64,000 nucleotides of DNA from positions 1,922,001 to 1,986,000 of the forward strand of contig NZ_QCYK01000002.1 of the NCBI RefSeq assembly GCF_003071345.1. The letters run 5' to 3'. Shown one piece after another: positions 15,157-23,495 of this stretch (the first letter of the stretch is position 1; every line of letters begins with the position of its first letter). Source of the stretch: Chitinophaga parva. Lineage in GTDB: Bacteria; Bacteroidota; Bacteroidia; Chitinophagales; Chitinophagaceae. The notes below the pieces were generated by a model. The model saw nothing but the letters and a program-made list of their open reading frames with translations. It did not search any database and had not been told where the DNA came from. The position numbers and the translations under genes are program-made.

Positions 15157-15789
15157 TTAAACACTGGGGCTATAGGGATTCCGGATGGTGCCAGGTTCCC
15201 CGATGCGGAACGTAAGGTTGATCCGCGGACCGGTTTCCTTGCTGGTCTTGGGTACATGATGTTCGTAGTGGTCCTGCATGGTTTCGCCCATCAGTAGCAG
15301 GCTGCCGTGGGTAAGTGGTATATCCAGCCGGGATACGTCTTTGCGGGTCTTATGTCTTACTTTGAATAACCGTGTTTCTCCGAAAGTAACCGAGGCAACG
15401 GCGTGGTGCTTTCCCTCCGCGGGCAGGGTATCACTATGCCAGGCCACGGAGTCGTTGCCATCCCGGTAAAAATTGAGCAGCACCCGGTCAAATGTAATGT
15501 TACATTGTGCTTCCACTTTTGCTTTTATTTCCAGCAGTTCAGGGGTCCATGCAAAACCGGTACTGCCGCCATAGAAGGCTGTTAACCGCGGGTCTGGCAG
15601 GGTACGGTCATAAAGTTTGCGCTCCCGCTGCTGCCAGGGGGTACCGGTTTTTAAACATTGGAAAAACCGGTCGGAATCTGCTTTCTCAAAAAAACGTTCC
15701 CATAATTTAAGTTCGGTGCCGGGGAGATGGAAATCTTTGAAGTATTTTCTTCCCTCATCAAACAGCGCTGCATCTTCAAAAAGTCTCAT
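15157..15789 (-). CDS. AlkB-like 2-oxoglutarate/Fe(II) dioxygenase
   Basis: A 210-residue protein of the AlkB family that removes alkyl groups from nucleic-acid bases. Seen: LNFYRDGNDSVAWHSD with the HxD iron ligands, the distal His in EHHVPKT, and the 2-oxoglutarate-binding Arg in PRINLTFR. The N-terminal substrate-lid region has PWQQRE. Length and motifs resemble the ALKBH2/3-like bacterial branch. It stands alone, facing the DHFR-like gene. Confidence 0.92.
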   Translation of the reverse strand: MRLFEDAALFDEGRKYFKDFHLPGTELKLWERFFEKADSDRFFQCLKTGTPWQQRERKLYDRTLPDPRLTAFYGGSTGFAWTPELLEIKAKVEAQCNITFDRVLLNFYRDGNDSVAWHSDTLPAEGKHHAVASVTFGETRLFKVRHKTRKDVSRLDIPLTHGSLLLMGETMQDHYEHHVPKTSKETGPRINLTFRIGEPGTIRNPYSPSV

Positions 15790-15845
15790 GCAGCAAAGAT
15801 ACGGAATTGCTAATAAAATTAGTAATGTGACCGGGCGTCGTCACA

Positions 15846-15878
15846 ACAAAAAGGTCTGTGCCTCAACAGGCGCAGACC
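15846..15878 (-). terminator. Minus-strand terminator of an unannotated transcript
   Basis: Read on the minus strand, an 11-bp stem (15878-15868 with 15863-15853, one mispaired or wobble position) with a 4-base loop is followed by TTTTTGTT. It lies just downstream of the small open frame at 15907-16060 and upstream of the AlkB-like gene, implying a separate minus-strand transcript there. Confidence 0.6.
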
Positions 15879-15906
15879 GTTCCAATGGTTGGTTTAGTTT
15901 ACTTAA

Positions 15907-16060
15907 TCAACAAATATGTGTAACCTTCAGCCGGGAAACAGGCGCCCGGTTCGTGGTATGATAGTCGGTTTTACAATAAAATTCCAATTTATTACCCGTT
16001 TGATCAATGGGTAGGCCGTTTTTCCGTAAATATTCTGCTATTTGGCCATTATAATGTCAT
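15907..16060 (-). pseudogene. Small frameshifted or start-less gene, unidentified
   Basis: A 49-codon minus-strand frame (15907-16056) reads NGQIAEYLRKNGLPI, then KLEFYCKTDYHTT, and ends RLKVTHIC. Its composition is protein-like but it has no start codon. An ATG at 16060-16058 is one base out of frame: deleting a single T near 16052 would give a 51-residue protein beginning MTLNGQIAEYL. A terminator follows the stop by 29 bases. It may be a recently broken gene, a small protein using an odd start, or a sequencing slip. No known family is assigned. Confidence 0.4.
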
Positions 16061-16114
16061 TTTTTACGATTTATAGTGCAGGATGGGTTAAATTGTAGCA
16101 GTTTTTTAACTGCC

Positions 16115-16579
16115 ATGGATAAACAACTTGATCAGCTCGACAAGGACTTGCTCCGCCTCCTGCAAAAAGATGCACAGCTTACCAATAAGGAAATTGCCGG
16201 GAGGCTGCATAAATCTGTAGCCACCGTGCATGAGCGGATCCGCCAGCTCCGGGAAGCCGGCTATATCACCAAAGTGGTGGCACTGGTAGACCGAAAGAAG
16301 ATTGACCTGGGGCTGGTGGCATTCAGCCAGGTGTTATTGCATGATCATGCCGCCACTACGTTAAGGTCTTTTGAAACCGCGGTGGCAAAGTTTCCTGAAG
16401 TGATGGAATGTTTCCAGATGACGGGGACATTTGATTTTATATTACGGGTAGCCACCCGCGATATGGACACATATCACACGTTCTACCGCAAGCTGGCCGC
16501 ATTGCCTAATATCAGTACCGTACAAAGTTTTTTCGTGTTATCTGAAACGAAAAGTGATACTGCCTACCCGATCGTGTAA
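16115..16579 (+). CDS. Lrp/AsnC-family transcriptional regulator
   Basis: A 154-residue regulator with an N-terminal helix-turn-helix (about 5-60: LDKDLLRLLQKDAQLTNKEIAGRLHKSVATVHERIRQL, cut here in the family pattern) and a C-terminal RAM ligand-binding domain (about 70-145). The G-x-F-D-F/ILRV strand (TGTFDFILRVA) is typical. The family binds amino acids and controls amino-acid metabolism or transport genes. The ATG at 16115 gives normal length; the longer frame from 16076 lacks conserved N-terminal residues. The target is not visible here. Confidence 0.92.
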   Translation: MDKQLDQLDKDLLRLLQKDAQLTNKEIAGRLHKSVATVHERIRQLREAGYITKVVALVDRKKIDLGLVAFSQVLLHDHAATTLRSFETAVAKFPEVMECFQMTGTFDFILRVATRDMDTYHTFYRKLAALPNISTVQSFFVLSETKSDTAYPIV

Positions 16580-16618
16580 GCGCCTGCCTTTTGTAATTTT
16601 GCCTTAAATGCTGTTAAC

Positions 16619-16969
16619 ATGGACAACACAAGAGTATACCGGATGTCATTTGCCAGTGTTTACCCGCTCTATATTCAAAAGGCGGAAAGAAAAGGACGCA
16701 CCAAAGCGGAAGTGGATACCATCATCCACTGGCTGACGGGGTACGACGAAAAGGGCCTGCAGCAGGTCATTGCCAATAAGACCGACTTTCAAACTTTTTT
16801 TGCAGAAGCCCCACAACTCAATCCCAATGCATCTAAAATTACCGGCGTGATCTGCGGGTATCGCGTGGAAGAGATCGAAGACAGGCTGATGCAAAAAGTG
16901 CGTTACCTGGATAAGCTGATCGATGAGCTGGCAAAAGGAAAGGCCATGGAAAAGATCCTGCGGAAGTGA
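16619..16969 (+). CDS. DUF2200 protein
   Basis: A 116-residue protein closely matching DUF2200: [19 protein letters not shown] near the start, [35 protein letters not shown] and the C-terminal [14 protein letters not shown]. The family is soluble, small and of unknown function. It starts 39 bases after the Lrp gene in the same direction and may be co-transcribed. It ends 4 bases before the convergent sialidase-fold gene. Confidence 0.9.
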   Translation: MDNTRVYRMSFASVYPLYIQKAERKGRTKAEVDTIIHWLTGYDEKGLQQVIANKTDFQTFFAEAPQLNPNASKITGVICGYRVEEIEDRLMQKVRYLDKLIDELAKGKAMEKILRK

Positions 16970-16973
16970 ACTG

Positions 16974-18152
16974 TTATTTATCCCATTGCCGGAAACCGGC
17001 CACGCGTTTAAAGATCATATAATTTGCATTGTGCTGGTTATCGGCGCCACCTGTTGCATCGTCATACGCGGTTCTTACCACGGCAATGATATCGTTGCCA
17101 TCAAATACCCAATCTGCATACTGGAAGCCATGTTTGGCCACATTGTCGCTTTGCAGGATGATATGGTTTACGCGCCAGTGAACCAGGTCCGTTGAGCTGC
17201 ACAAGGCCAGCGTGTTCCGCACCCTTTCCTGGTTATCGTTTGCATAGGCTGCGGGCACATAGTTACTCAGGGTCCAGTATTTCCGGGTTTGCGCATCGTA
17301 GCGGATGCAGAATTTCTTAGCCCCGCCCGGGAAGTCGAAAACACCACTGGTACTGTCAAACGCTACTGCTTTTCCATCTGCGCTGATATTGATGATGGCC
17401 GCTTTTTCTTCGCCCTTTTTGAGGTAGTGCACCCGCAGCAGGTCTTTTATATTGCCATCCGGTGCCACTACGGCATTGCCTTCCAGCCAGCCAGCCCCTT
17501 TATGCAGGTTTTTATCCAGTGCCAGTTTGCCGGAGGTGGTCCAACTGCCGGCATACAGCAGGTCCTTGCGGTTGCCGGCGCTCAGCATGAAGGCGTAAAA
17601 GTCGCCCCAGGGGCCACCAGGCTTCACCTGCTCCATGGCACGCCAGATCCTGCCATGGGCCGCGATCACCGGCACCGGTGCCGTGTGGTAGCCCACCATT
17701 GCGGACGCTGGCAGCAGCAGGCCGTTATGGCTGCCGGTAGGTTCCGTCCAGCTATGGCCACCATCCTTAGACCGGCGGATAATGCAATCCCCCTCCGCGT
17801 TGCGCACCCCCATGATGTACAGGGCGCCCCGGTGCACAAAGAGGCCGGACCAGAACTGGTTGATGGCTGCAATGGCATGCCAGGTGTTGCCTTGGTCTGT
17901 CGATTCAAAGATCCTGGTAGTGGCGTGGGTGGCCTCGTTAGATGCAGGTCCGAAAAAATCGTGTGATGCGATGTAATGACCATTGGGCAGGATGCAGATG
18001 CTTGGAGAGCCAATGTACTGCCTGGCTGCAGCAGGTACGTGGTCAATGATAATGCCGGGCACTGTATCCTGGCCGCATACACGCATGTGAAAGGCGGAGC
18101 AGGCAAAGAGCAGCAGGGCAAGTAGTTTGCCGGTAGTACGTGAAATCGTCAT
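16974..18152 (-). CDS. Exported sialidase-fold (BNR/Asp-box) glycosidase-like protein
   Basis: A 392-residue protein starting at ATG 18152, with a signal peptide (TTGKLLALLLFACSAF). It has a six-bladed-propeller-type pattern with Asp-box-like motifs STDQGNTWH and SKDGGHSWT, plus STDLVHWR near the C-terminus. Fold relatives include sialidases and GH43/GH93-type enzymes. The typical sialidase arginine triad is not obvious by eye, so the substrate is uncertain. The frame runs further upstream to 18239 but without a signal peptide. Confidence 0.75.
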   Translation of the reverse strand: MTISRTTGKLLALLLFACSAFHMRVCGQDTVPGIIIDHVPAAARQYIGSPSICILPNGHYIASHDFFGPASNEATHATTRIFESTDQGNTWHAIAAINQFWSGLFVHRGALYIMGVRNAEGDCIIRRSKDGGHSWTEPTGSHNGLLLPASAMVGYHTAPVPVIAAHGRIWRAMEQVKPGGPWGDFYAFMLSAGNRKDLLYAGSWTTSGKLALDKNLHKGAGWLEGNAVVAPDGNIKDLLRVHYLKKGEEKAAIINISADGKAVAFDSTSGVFDFPGGAKKFCIRYDAQTRKYWTLSNYVPAAYANDNQERVRNTLALCSSTDLVHWRVNHIILQSDNVAKHGFQYADWVFDGNDIIAVVRTAYDDATGGADNQHNANYMIFKRVAGFRQWDK

Positions 18153-18324
18153 GAGTGGATGTTGCCGTTTTTGGGTAAGCATAACGTGGCGCCGGGCGGC
18201 ATCAGAAATATAAAATAATTTTGGGAAGATGCGTAACATTCTTCCCGGATCACGCAGGGAAGCTTTCGTATATTTGCTCCCGGTCTGTTACTATTTTCTT
18301 TCCTGTTAATGTTACCTGCTTATC

Positions 18325-19155
18325 ATGAAAAAGCTCCTCTTCTTATATATTGTGTTGTTGCCGCTTTTTTCCTTCACTCCCAAAGCAGTGGTGTGGGTAG
18401 CCGTTGGCGATTCCTTTACTTACCTGAATGACCACCTGGATGAAACGGGGAACCGGGTTACCCAGGGCTACCTGACCCGCGTAGCAGCCGGCTTCCCGGG
18501 GTTGCGCTACATTAACCAGGGCCATAATGGCTGGAAAGCAACTGACATTGCCGGCAATATAGATCAACTGGGCCTTGTGAAAGCGGATGTATACACCGTG
18601 CTGCTGGGCACTAATGACTGGTGGGGCGGCCGTCCGCTGGGCACCCTGGATGATTATAAAAATAACACGGGTAATGCCACCACCTTTGGCGCCTTCCGTA
18701 TCATTATTGACAAGTTGCGGGCCCTCAATCCCGCTGCCGGAATAGTGCTCATTACGCCCATGCAACGCAATGATTTTGTGTACATCCTCGATCCCAATAA
18801 TAATGCATACGGCTCCTACAAACCGAAGAACGGGCAAACCCTGGAAGCCTTTGCCAATGCGGTACGGGACATCGGCAAGCTGGAAAAACTGCCCGTAATA
18901 GACCTTTACCATGACCGGCAACTGGACCTCTCACAACTCGTCCATTTCAAACGGCTTAAAGATACCGCCACCGGCCATTACGAAAATTACCGCTTCCCGG
19001 CAAGCGCCGGCATCCCGTTTGATCCTAAGCATGATGCCTATCCTTACCCGCAGGAGGCGATGGACATTACGTATGATGGCCTGCATCCTTCGGATAAGGG
19101 CAATGCGATCATTGCGGGCAAGATCATCCGCGCTTTCAAACAACTGGGCCTTTAA
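18325..19155 (+). CDS. SGNH/GDSL-family hydrolase, exported
   Basis: A 276-residue protein with a short signal peptide (KKLLFLYIVLLPLFSF). The SGNH blocks are seen in order: block I VAVGDSFTYLND (catalytic Ser), an N-containing GHNGW block, block III LLGTNDWWGG (oxyanion Asn), and block V DGLHPSDKG (catalytic Asp and His). It is expected to deacetylate or de-esterify an extracytoplasmic substrate, possibly a glycan. It is divergent from a sialidase-fold gene, and both may act on decorated carbohydrates. Confidence 0.9.
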   Translation: MKKLLFLYIVLLPLFSFTPKAVVWVAVGDSFTYLNDHLDETGNRVTQGYLTRVAAGFPGLRYINQGHNGWKATDIAGNIDQLGLVKADVYTVLLGTNDWWGGRPLGTLDDYKNNTGNATTFGAFRIIIDKLRALNPAAGIVLITPMQRNDFVYILDPNNNAYGSYKPKNGQTLEAFANAVRDIGKLEKLPVIDLYHDRQLDLSQLVHFKRLKDTATGHYENYRFPASAGIPFDPKHDAYPYPQEAMDITYDGLHPSDKGNAIIAGKIIRAFKQLGL

Positions 19156-19205
19156 CAACGGTCACCCTATAACGGAGGAATTCACGGGGAAAAAATCAAT
19201 GGCTG

Positions 19206-21182
19206 ATGAACAGGGATTCGATCAATAAATTATCTGCGGCTGGGCTGATAGTGGCGCTGGGGGTGATCTACGGGGACATTGGGACCTCGCCGCTGTACGT
19301 ATTGTCTGCTATCATAAAAAATAAGGCGGTCACGGATGAACTGGTGCTGGGCGCTTTGTCGCTCGTGATCTGGACACTCACCATGCAAACCACGGTGAAG
19401 TATGTGCTGCTGATCCTGAAGGCAGACAACCGGGGGGAAGGTGGCATTTTTGCCCTGTATGCACTCATTCGGCGGCGGCGCAGGTGGCTGGTGATACCCG
19501 CCATGATAGGCGGTGCGTCCCTGCTGGCGGATGGCATTATTACCCCGCCCATGTCGGTAACGTCGGCCGTGGAAGGGCTGCGCAATATCCCGCTGCTGCA
19601 CGGCATTACAGACAACACCATCGTTATTATCGTGCTGGTCATCATCCTGCTGCTGTTCTTTATCCAGCAGTTTGGTACGGCTTCCATCGGTAAGCTGTTT
19701 GGTCCGATAATGCTGCTCTGGTTTGTGATGCTGGCAGTGTTAGGCCTATTACACCTGGGAGATTATCCTGCGGTGTTCAAAGCATTCAATCCCTGGTACG
19801 GTTTGCGGCTGCTGATCACTTACCCGGGCGGGTTCTGGATCATGGGCGGTGTATTCCTGTGCACTACCGGTGCGGAGGCGCTCTACTCTGACCTGGGCCA
19901 TGCGGGCCTGCCTAACATACGCATCTCCTGGCTGTTTGTGAAAACCTGTTTGATCCTGAATTACCTGGGCCAGGGCGCCTGGCTGCTGGTGCATAACAAG
20001 GGCATCGTAGTGACACAACAACTCATTGATGCGGGATTCAATTCATTTTATGGTGTAATGCCATCCTGGTTCGTGATGACCGGCATCGTGGTAGCGGCTA
20101 CCGCCGCGGTAATAGCCAGCCAGGCCCTGATCAGCGGTTCGTTTACTCTGGTGAGTGAAGCCATGCGCCTGAACCTGTGGCCCCGCATGGCCATCCGTTA
20201 TCCGTCGGAGCTCAGGGGACAATTATTCCTTCCGGGCGTAAACCTGTTATTGCTCATCGGGTGCTGCGGGGTAGTGCTGCATTTCCGGAAATCGAGCAAT
20301 ATGGATGCAGCCTATGGGCTGGCCATTACATTGTGTATGTTGGCTACCACCATCCTGTTCACTAACTACCTGGTGCAGCGCCGGGTGCGGCCTTTGTTCA
20401 TCTATGCTTTCCTGACCGTGTACCTCACGATTGACGGCACTTTCCTGGTGGCTAACCTGGTGAAGTTCCGCGAGGGCGGCTACATTGCCCTCATCGTGGC
20501 AGGCCTGTTGTTTGCCGTGATGTTCATCTGGTTCAGGGCCCGGAAGATCAAACAGCGGTATATGGCAGTGGAGCGGTTGCAGCCCCACGTGGAGTTACTG
20601 GGAGAGTTGAGCAACGATGCTTCCATTCCCCGGTATGCCACGCACCTGGTGTATCTCACCACGGCGGAGTCGCCGGCGGAGATAGAAAGCAAGGTCATTT
20701 ATTCCATCCTGCGCAAGCAACCCAAGCGCGCAGATATTTACTGGTTCCTGCATGTGGATACGGTGGATGATCCGTACACCATGGAATATGAAGTAAAACA
20801 AATGCTGACCAATGACCTGATCCGCGTGGATTTTCACCTGGGCTTCCGCGTACAACCCCGGCTGGACCTGATGTTCCGCAAAGTAGTGCAGGACCTGGTG
20901 ATCAACCGGGAGGTGGATGTAACGAGCCGGTATGAAAGTCTGGAAAAGCATAACATCATTGGTGATTTCACGTTCGTGGTGCTGGAAACTTATTTGAATA
21001 ATGACCGCGACCTGGACTACTTTGACCGGATGATCATGCGGCTGTACCTGTGGCTGAAGTCTGTAAGCCTTTCTGATGAAAAGGCCTTTGGGCTGGAGGC
21101 CAACAACGTGGTGGTGGAACACACCCCGCTGGATGTGAATTTCCACCACGGTATTAAAATGAAGCGGGTATACCCGCATTGA
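19206..21182 (+). CDS. kup: Kup-family low-affinity potassium transporter
   Basis: A 658-residue inner-membrane protein with about twelve membrane segments (up to about residue 445) and a cytosolic C-terminal domain of about 200 residues. The hallmark GVIYGDIGTSPLYVLSAI is at the N-terminus, and DNRGEGGIFALYALIRR follows, as in all Kup/HAK proteins that take up K+ with protons. The length is normal. The ATG at 19206 starts 50 bases after the SGNH gene. No other potassium gene is nearby. Confidence 0.97.
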   Translation: MNRDSINKLSAAGLIVALGVIYGDIGTSPLYVLSAIIKNKAVTDELVLGALSLVIWTLTMQTTVKYVLLILKADNRGEGGIFALYALIRRRRRWLVIPAMIGGASLLADGIITPPMSVTSAVEGLRNIPLLHGITDNTIVIIVLVIILLLFFIQQFGTASIGKLFGPIMLLWFVMLAVLGLLHLGDYPAVFKAFNPWYGLRLLITYPGGFWIMGGVFLCTTGAEALYSDLGHAGLPNIRISWLFVKTCLILNYLGQGAWLLVHNKGIVVTQQLIDAGFNSFYGVMPSWFVMTGIVVAATAAVIASQALISGSFTLVSEAMRLNLWPRMAIRYPSELRGQLFLPGVNLLLLIGCCGVVLHFRKSSNMDAAYGLAITLCMLATTILFTNYLVQRRVRPLFIYAFLTVYLTIDGTFLVANLVKFREGGYIALIVAGLLFAVMFIWFRARKIKQRYMAVERLQPHVELLGELSNDASIPRYATHLVYLTTAESPAEIESKVIYSILRKQPKRADIYWFLHVDTVDDPYTMEYEVKQMLTNDLIRVDFHLGFRVQPRLDLMFRKVVQDLVINREVDVTSRYESLEKHNIIGDFTFVVLETYLNNDRDLDYFDRMIMRLYLWLKSVSLSDEKAFGLEANNVVVEHTPLDVNFHHGIKMKRVYPH

Positions 21183-21214
21183 CAGCGTTCCTTTATTCTT
21201 AAAACAACGGATCT

Positions 21215-22195
21215 ATGCGCATCATTACGCTTGAAGAACATCTTTCCTTTCCGGAAATGGCGGCCCAGGTGCCGCAGGAAGCACTGGGCAACTTTGGAAA
21301 ATCGCCCCGCATGCAGCAACTGGCGCCCCTGCTGGAAGACATCACCGGCCAGCGGCTGGCATCTATGGACCGTAACGGCATCAGCATGCAGGTGCTTTCT
21401 GTAGACAGCGCCGGCGCTAATTTGCTGGATGACGAAAAAGCACCCGCTTTTGCCACCCGTTATAATGACCTGATTGCAGCACGCATTGCGGATCACCGCG
21501 ATCGTTTCACTGCGTTTGCACACCTGCCCACCACCGCGCCCGTGGCGGCTGCGGATGAACTGGAGCGCGTAGTGAAGGATTACCGTTTTTGTGGCGCTAT
21601 GATCCGTGGTGTAACCCGTGACCAATTCCTGGACCACCCTAAGTTTGCGCCTATCTTTGAAAGGGCAGAGCGGCTGAATGTACCGTTGTACCTGCATCCC
21701 GGTTTGCCGCCCAAAGGTGTGGCGGATATCTATTACAGCCAGCTCTCGGGCAATGAAGGCATGGTGGAAGCCCTGGCCTGCTACGGGTGGGGATGGCATT
21801 CAGAAACAGCATTGCACGTACTGCGCCTTTTCTACGCCGGTATTTTTGATCAGTATCCCAGGCTGAAGATCATCATTGGTCATATGGGGGAAATGCTGCC
21901 CATGATGATGGCGCGTTCCGGGCGGGCCCTGGCCCCTGGCATGGGAGGTGCCAATCAACGCACACTGGCAGATACTTTCCGGGAGCAGGTGTTCATCACC
22001 ACGAGCGGATTTTTTACACAACCCCCGTTTAAACTGGCGTTGGAAACCATTGGGCTGGACAACCTGTTATTTTCCGTGGACTATCCTTTCAGCACCAACG
22101 AAATGGGCCGGGAGTTCCTGGACAATACAGGCCTCTCCGTGCCAGACCTGGAAAAACTGGCGTACCGCAATGCAGCCCGTGTGCTGGGCCTGTAG
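21215..22195 (+). CDS. Amidohydrolase-2 family (gamma-resorcylate decarboxylase-like)
   Basis: A 326-residue TIM-barrel enzyme. The metal site begins ITLEEHLSFPE, with E-x-H in place of the H-x-H found in ACMSD. Further candidate ligands are the His in LYLHPGLPP, HMGE (about 219-222) and the Asp in LLFSVDYPF. This E/H/D arrangement matches gamma-resorcylate and 5-carboxyvanillate decarboxylases, which remove CO2 from hydroxylated aromatic acids. The substrate is inferred from family only; aliphatic or lactone substrates exist in the superfamily. It stands 32 bases after kup. Confidence 0.82.
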   Translation: MRIITLEEHLSFPEMAAQVPQEALGNFGKSPRMQQLAPLLEDITGQRLASMDRNGISMQVLSVDSAGANLLDDEKAPAFATRYNDLIAARIADHRDRFTAFAHLPTTAPVAAADELERVVKDYRFCGAMIRGVTRDQFLDHPKFAPIFERAERLNVPLYLHPGLPPKGVADIYYSQLSGNEGMVEALACYGWGWHSETALHVLRLFYAGIFDQYPRLKIIIGHMGEMLPMMMARSGRALAPGMGGANQRTLADTFREQVFITTSGFFTQPPFKLALETIGLDNLLFSVDYPFSTNEMGREFLDNTGLSVPDLEKLAYRNAARVLGL

Positions 22196-22264
22196 CGGGG
22201 CTTGACATCGCTGAAACTTTTCCCTTTCTTTGTTCCGGCGGTCATCAACCCCGCCGGAAACCAT

Positions 22265-23401
22265 ATGAAACGATCTTCCACGTGCCTGCTGCTCCTGCTG
22301 GCCTGCAGTGCTGCCATTGCCCAAACCAACAAGCCGTTGCGATGGTCGGCCCCCATTACCATTAATGATGTTCCAGTTTTCAAAGACAGCGGCGCGGTGC
22401 CGGCAGCTGGCGTGGGAAGCCGCCGCCATCACGGGCGTTACGGCTCCCAGTATGCACGCCTGCTCATGCTCCGCGATGGCTCCTGGCTGGCCGGTTACAC
22501 CGTTTCCCGCCAGGAAGGCTACGACCGTAACAAGCCGTTCGATGCAACAGCCACCGGCGGCCTGGAACTGGAAGTATCGCGCAGTACGGACCAGGGTAAG
22601 TCCTGGAACATTATTGCCAACATTGCTGAACCGGGCCGTGACCTGGATAATGCACAACTCATTGAAACGCCCCAAGGCGCTGTGCTACTGGCCTGCCGTA
22701 GTGTGCGGTGGCAGGAGTCTTACATTTTGCGGCTGTATAAAAGCGATGATAAGGGAAATCACTGGGCGCCTTACAGTGTTATCGATTCTACCGCTGGTGC
22801 GCCGGGCGCTTTGGGAAACCCGGATAAAGGCATTTACGAGCCGCACTGCTACTACCTGAAAGACGGGCGCCTGGCCGTGCAGTACGCCAATGAAAAACAT
22901 GTGGTGGAGACACCCTCTTACTCACAGATCATTTCTGAAAAGATCTCGCCGGACAATGGTAAAACATGGGGCCCGGAAATATGGGTAGCTTATGAACCGG
23001 GGCATCCGGCATCGCGGCCCGGCATGCCGGTGTGGACGCGGATGAAGAATGGTAAATATATCACAGTGTACGAGATCTGCGGCCCGGAGAAATGCAATAT
23101 CTATTACAAGACCAGTGAAGATGGCATCCATTGGCCGGTAGGCCTGGGCCATCCCATCCCGGACCAGATGGGAGGCCCGTTCATTGTGAGTTTAAAAGAT
23201 GGGCGCCTGCTGGTGAGCTCTAATGTCAACAATATTTCCGGGAGTGATGATTTTGGCAAAACGTGGAGCAGCCTGGGTACGCCCTGGCAGCAGATCCTGT
23301 GGAGTGCGTTGTACCAGGCACCTTCCGGCCAGGTGATCTCCGTGAATTCCGCAAAGCGGGAAGAAGGCGGGAACAATATTCAAATGGTGGTAACGAAATG
23401 A
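22265..23401 (+). CDS. Exported sialidase-fold (Asp-box) protein
   Basis: A 378-residue protein starting at ATG 22265, with signal peptide SSTCLLLLLACSAAIAQ. Asp-box motifs repeat through the protein: STDQGKSWN, SDDKGNHWA, SPDNGKTWG, SEDGIHWP and SDDFGKTWSS. An early RLLMLRDGSWLAGY strand fits the start of such propellers. Candidates are GH33 sialidases or GH93 arabinanases; I cannot separate them by eye. The neighbouring convergent gene is a sialate O-acetylesterase-type enzyme, but that family also acts on plant glycans. Confidence 0.8.
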   Translation: MKRSSTCLLLLLACSAAIAQTNKPLRWSAPITINDVPVFKDSGAVPAAGVGSRRHHGRYGSQYARLLMLRDGSWLAGYTVSRQEGYDRNKPFDATATGGLELEVSRSTDQGKSWNIIANIAEPGRDLDNAQLIETPQGAVLLACRSVRWQESYILRLYKSDDKGNHWAPYSVIDSTAGAPGALGNPDKGIYEPHCYYLKDGRLAVQYANEKHVVETPSYSQIISEKISPDNGKTWGPEIWVAYEPGHPASRPGMPVWTRMKNGKYITVYEICGPEKCNIYYKTSEDGIHWPVGLGHPIPDQMGGPFIVSLKDGRLLVSSNVNNISGSDDFGKTWSSLGTPWQQILWSALYQAPSGQVISVNSAKREEGGNNIQMVVTK

Positions 23402-23425
23402 TAAGCACCCCCCGTTATATAAAAC

Positions 23426-23463
23426 AAAAAGGACTGCACCGGCATGGGTGCAGTCCTTTTTGT
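23426..23463. terminator. Bidirectional terminator
   Basis: A perfect 10-bp stem (23431-23440 with 23447-23456), flanked by five A residues before and five T residues after, can terminate both the sialidase-fold gene (plus) and the convergent esterase gene (minus). Confidence 0.88.
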
Positions 23464-23475
23464 TTAAGGATGGTT

Positions 23476-23495
23476 ATTTATTTATTTATTTATTT
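23476..23495. repeat. ATTT tetranucleotide repeat, five copies
   Basis: Five exact ATTT units overlap the stop codon of the esterase gene (TAA on the minus strand at 23492-23490). Slippage would only alter sequence after the stop, so an effect on the protein is unlikely. Confidence 0.85.

Larger units (their letters stand above)
15790..16114. other. Gap between AlkB-like and Lrp genes
   Basis: Apart from the minus-strand small frame and its terminator described separately, I see no gene. The Lrp promoter should lie in the AT-rich stretch 16040-16110, but no clear TAnnTTTG match is visible. Confidence 0.4.

Noticed and set aside
16974..23401. Calling the two Asp-box proteins true sialidases of a sialic-acid operon
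   Set aside because: No sialic-acid transport or lyase genes are present, and the Arg triad is not clear; left as sialidase-fold proteins.
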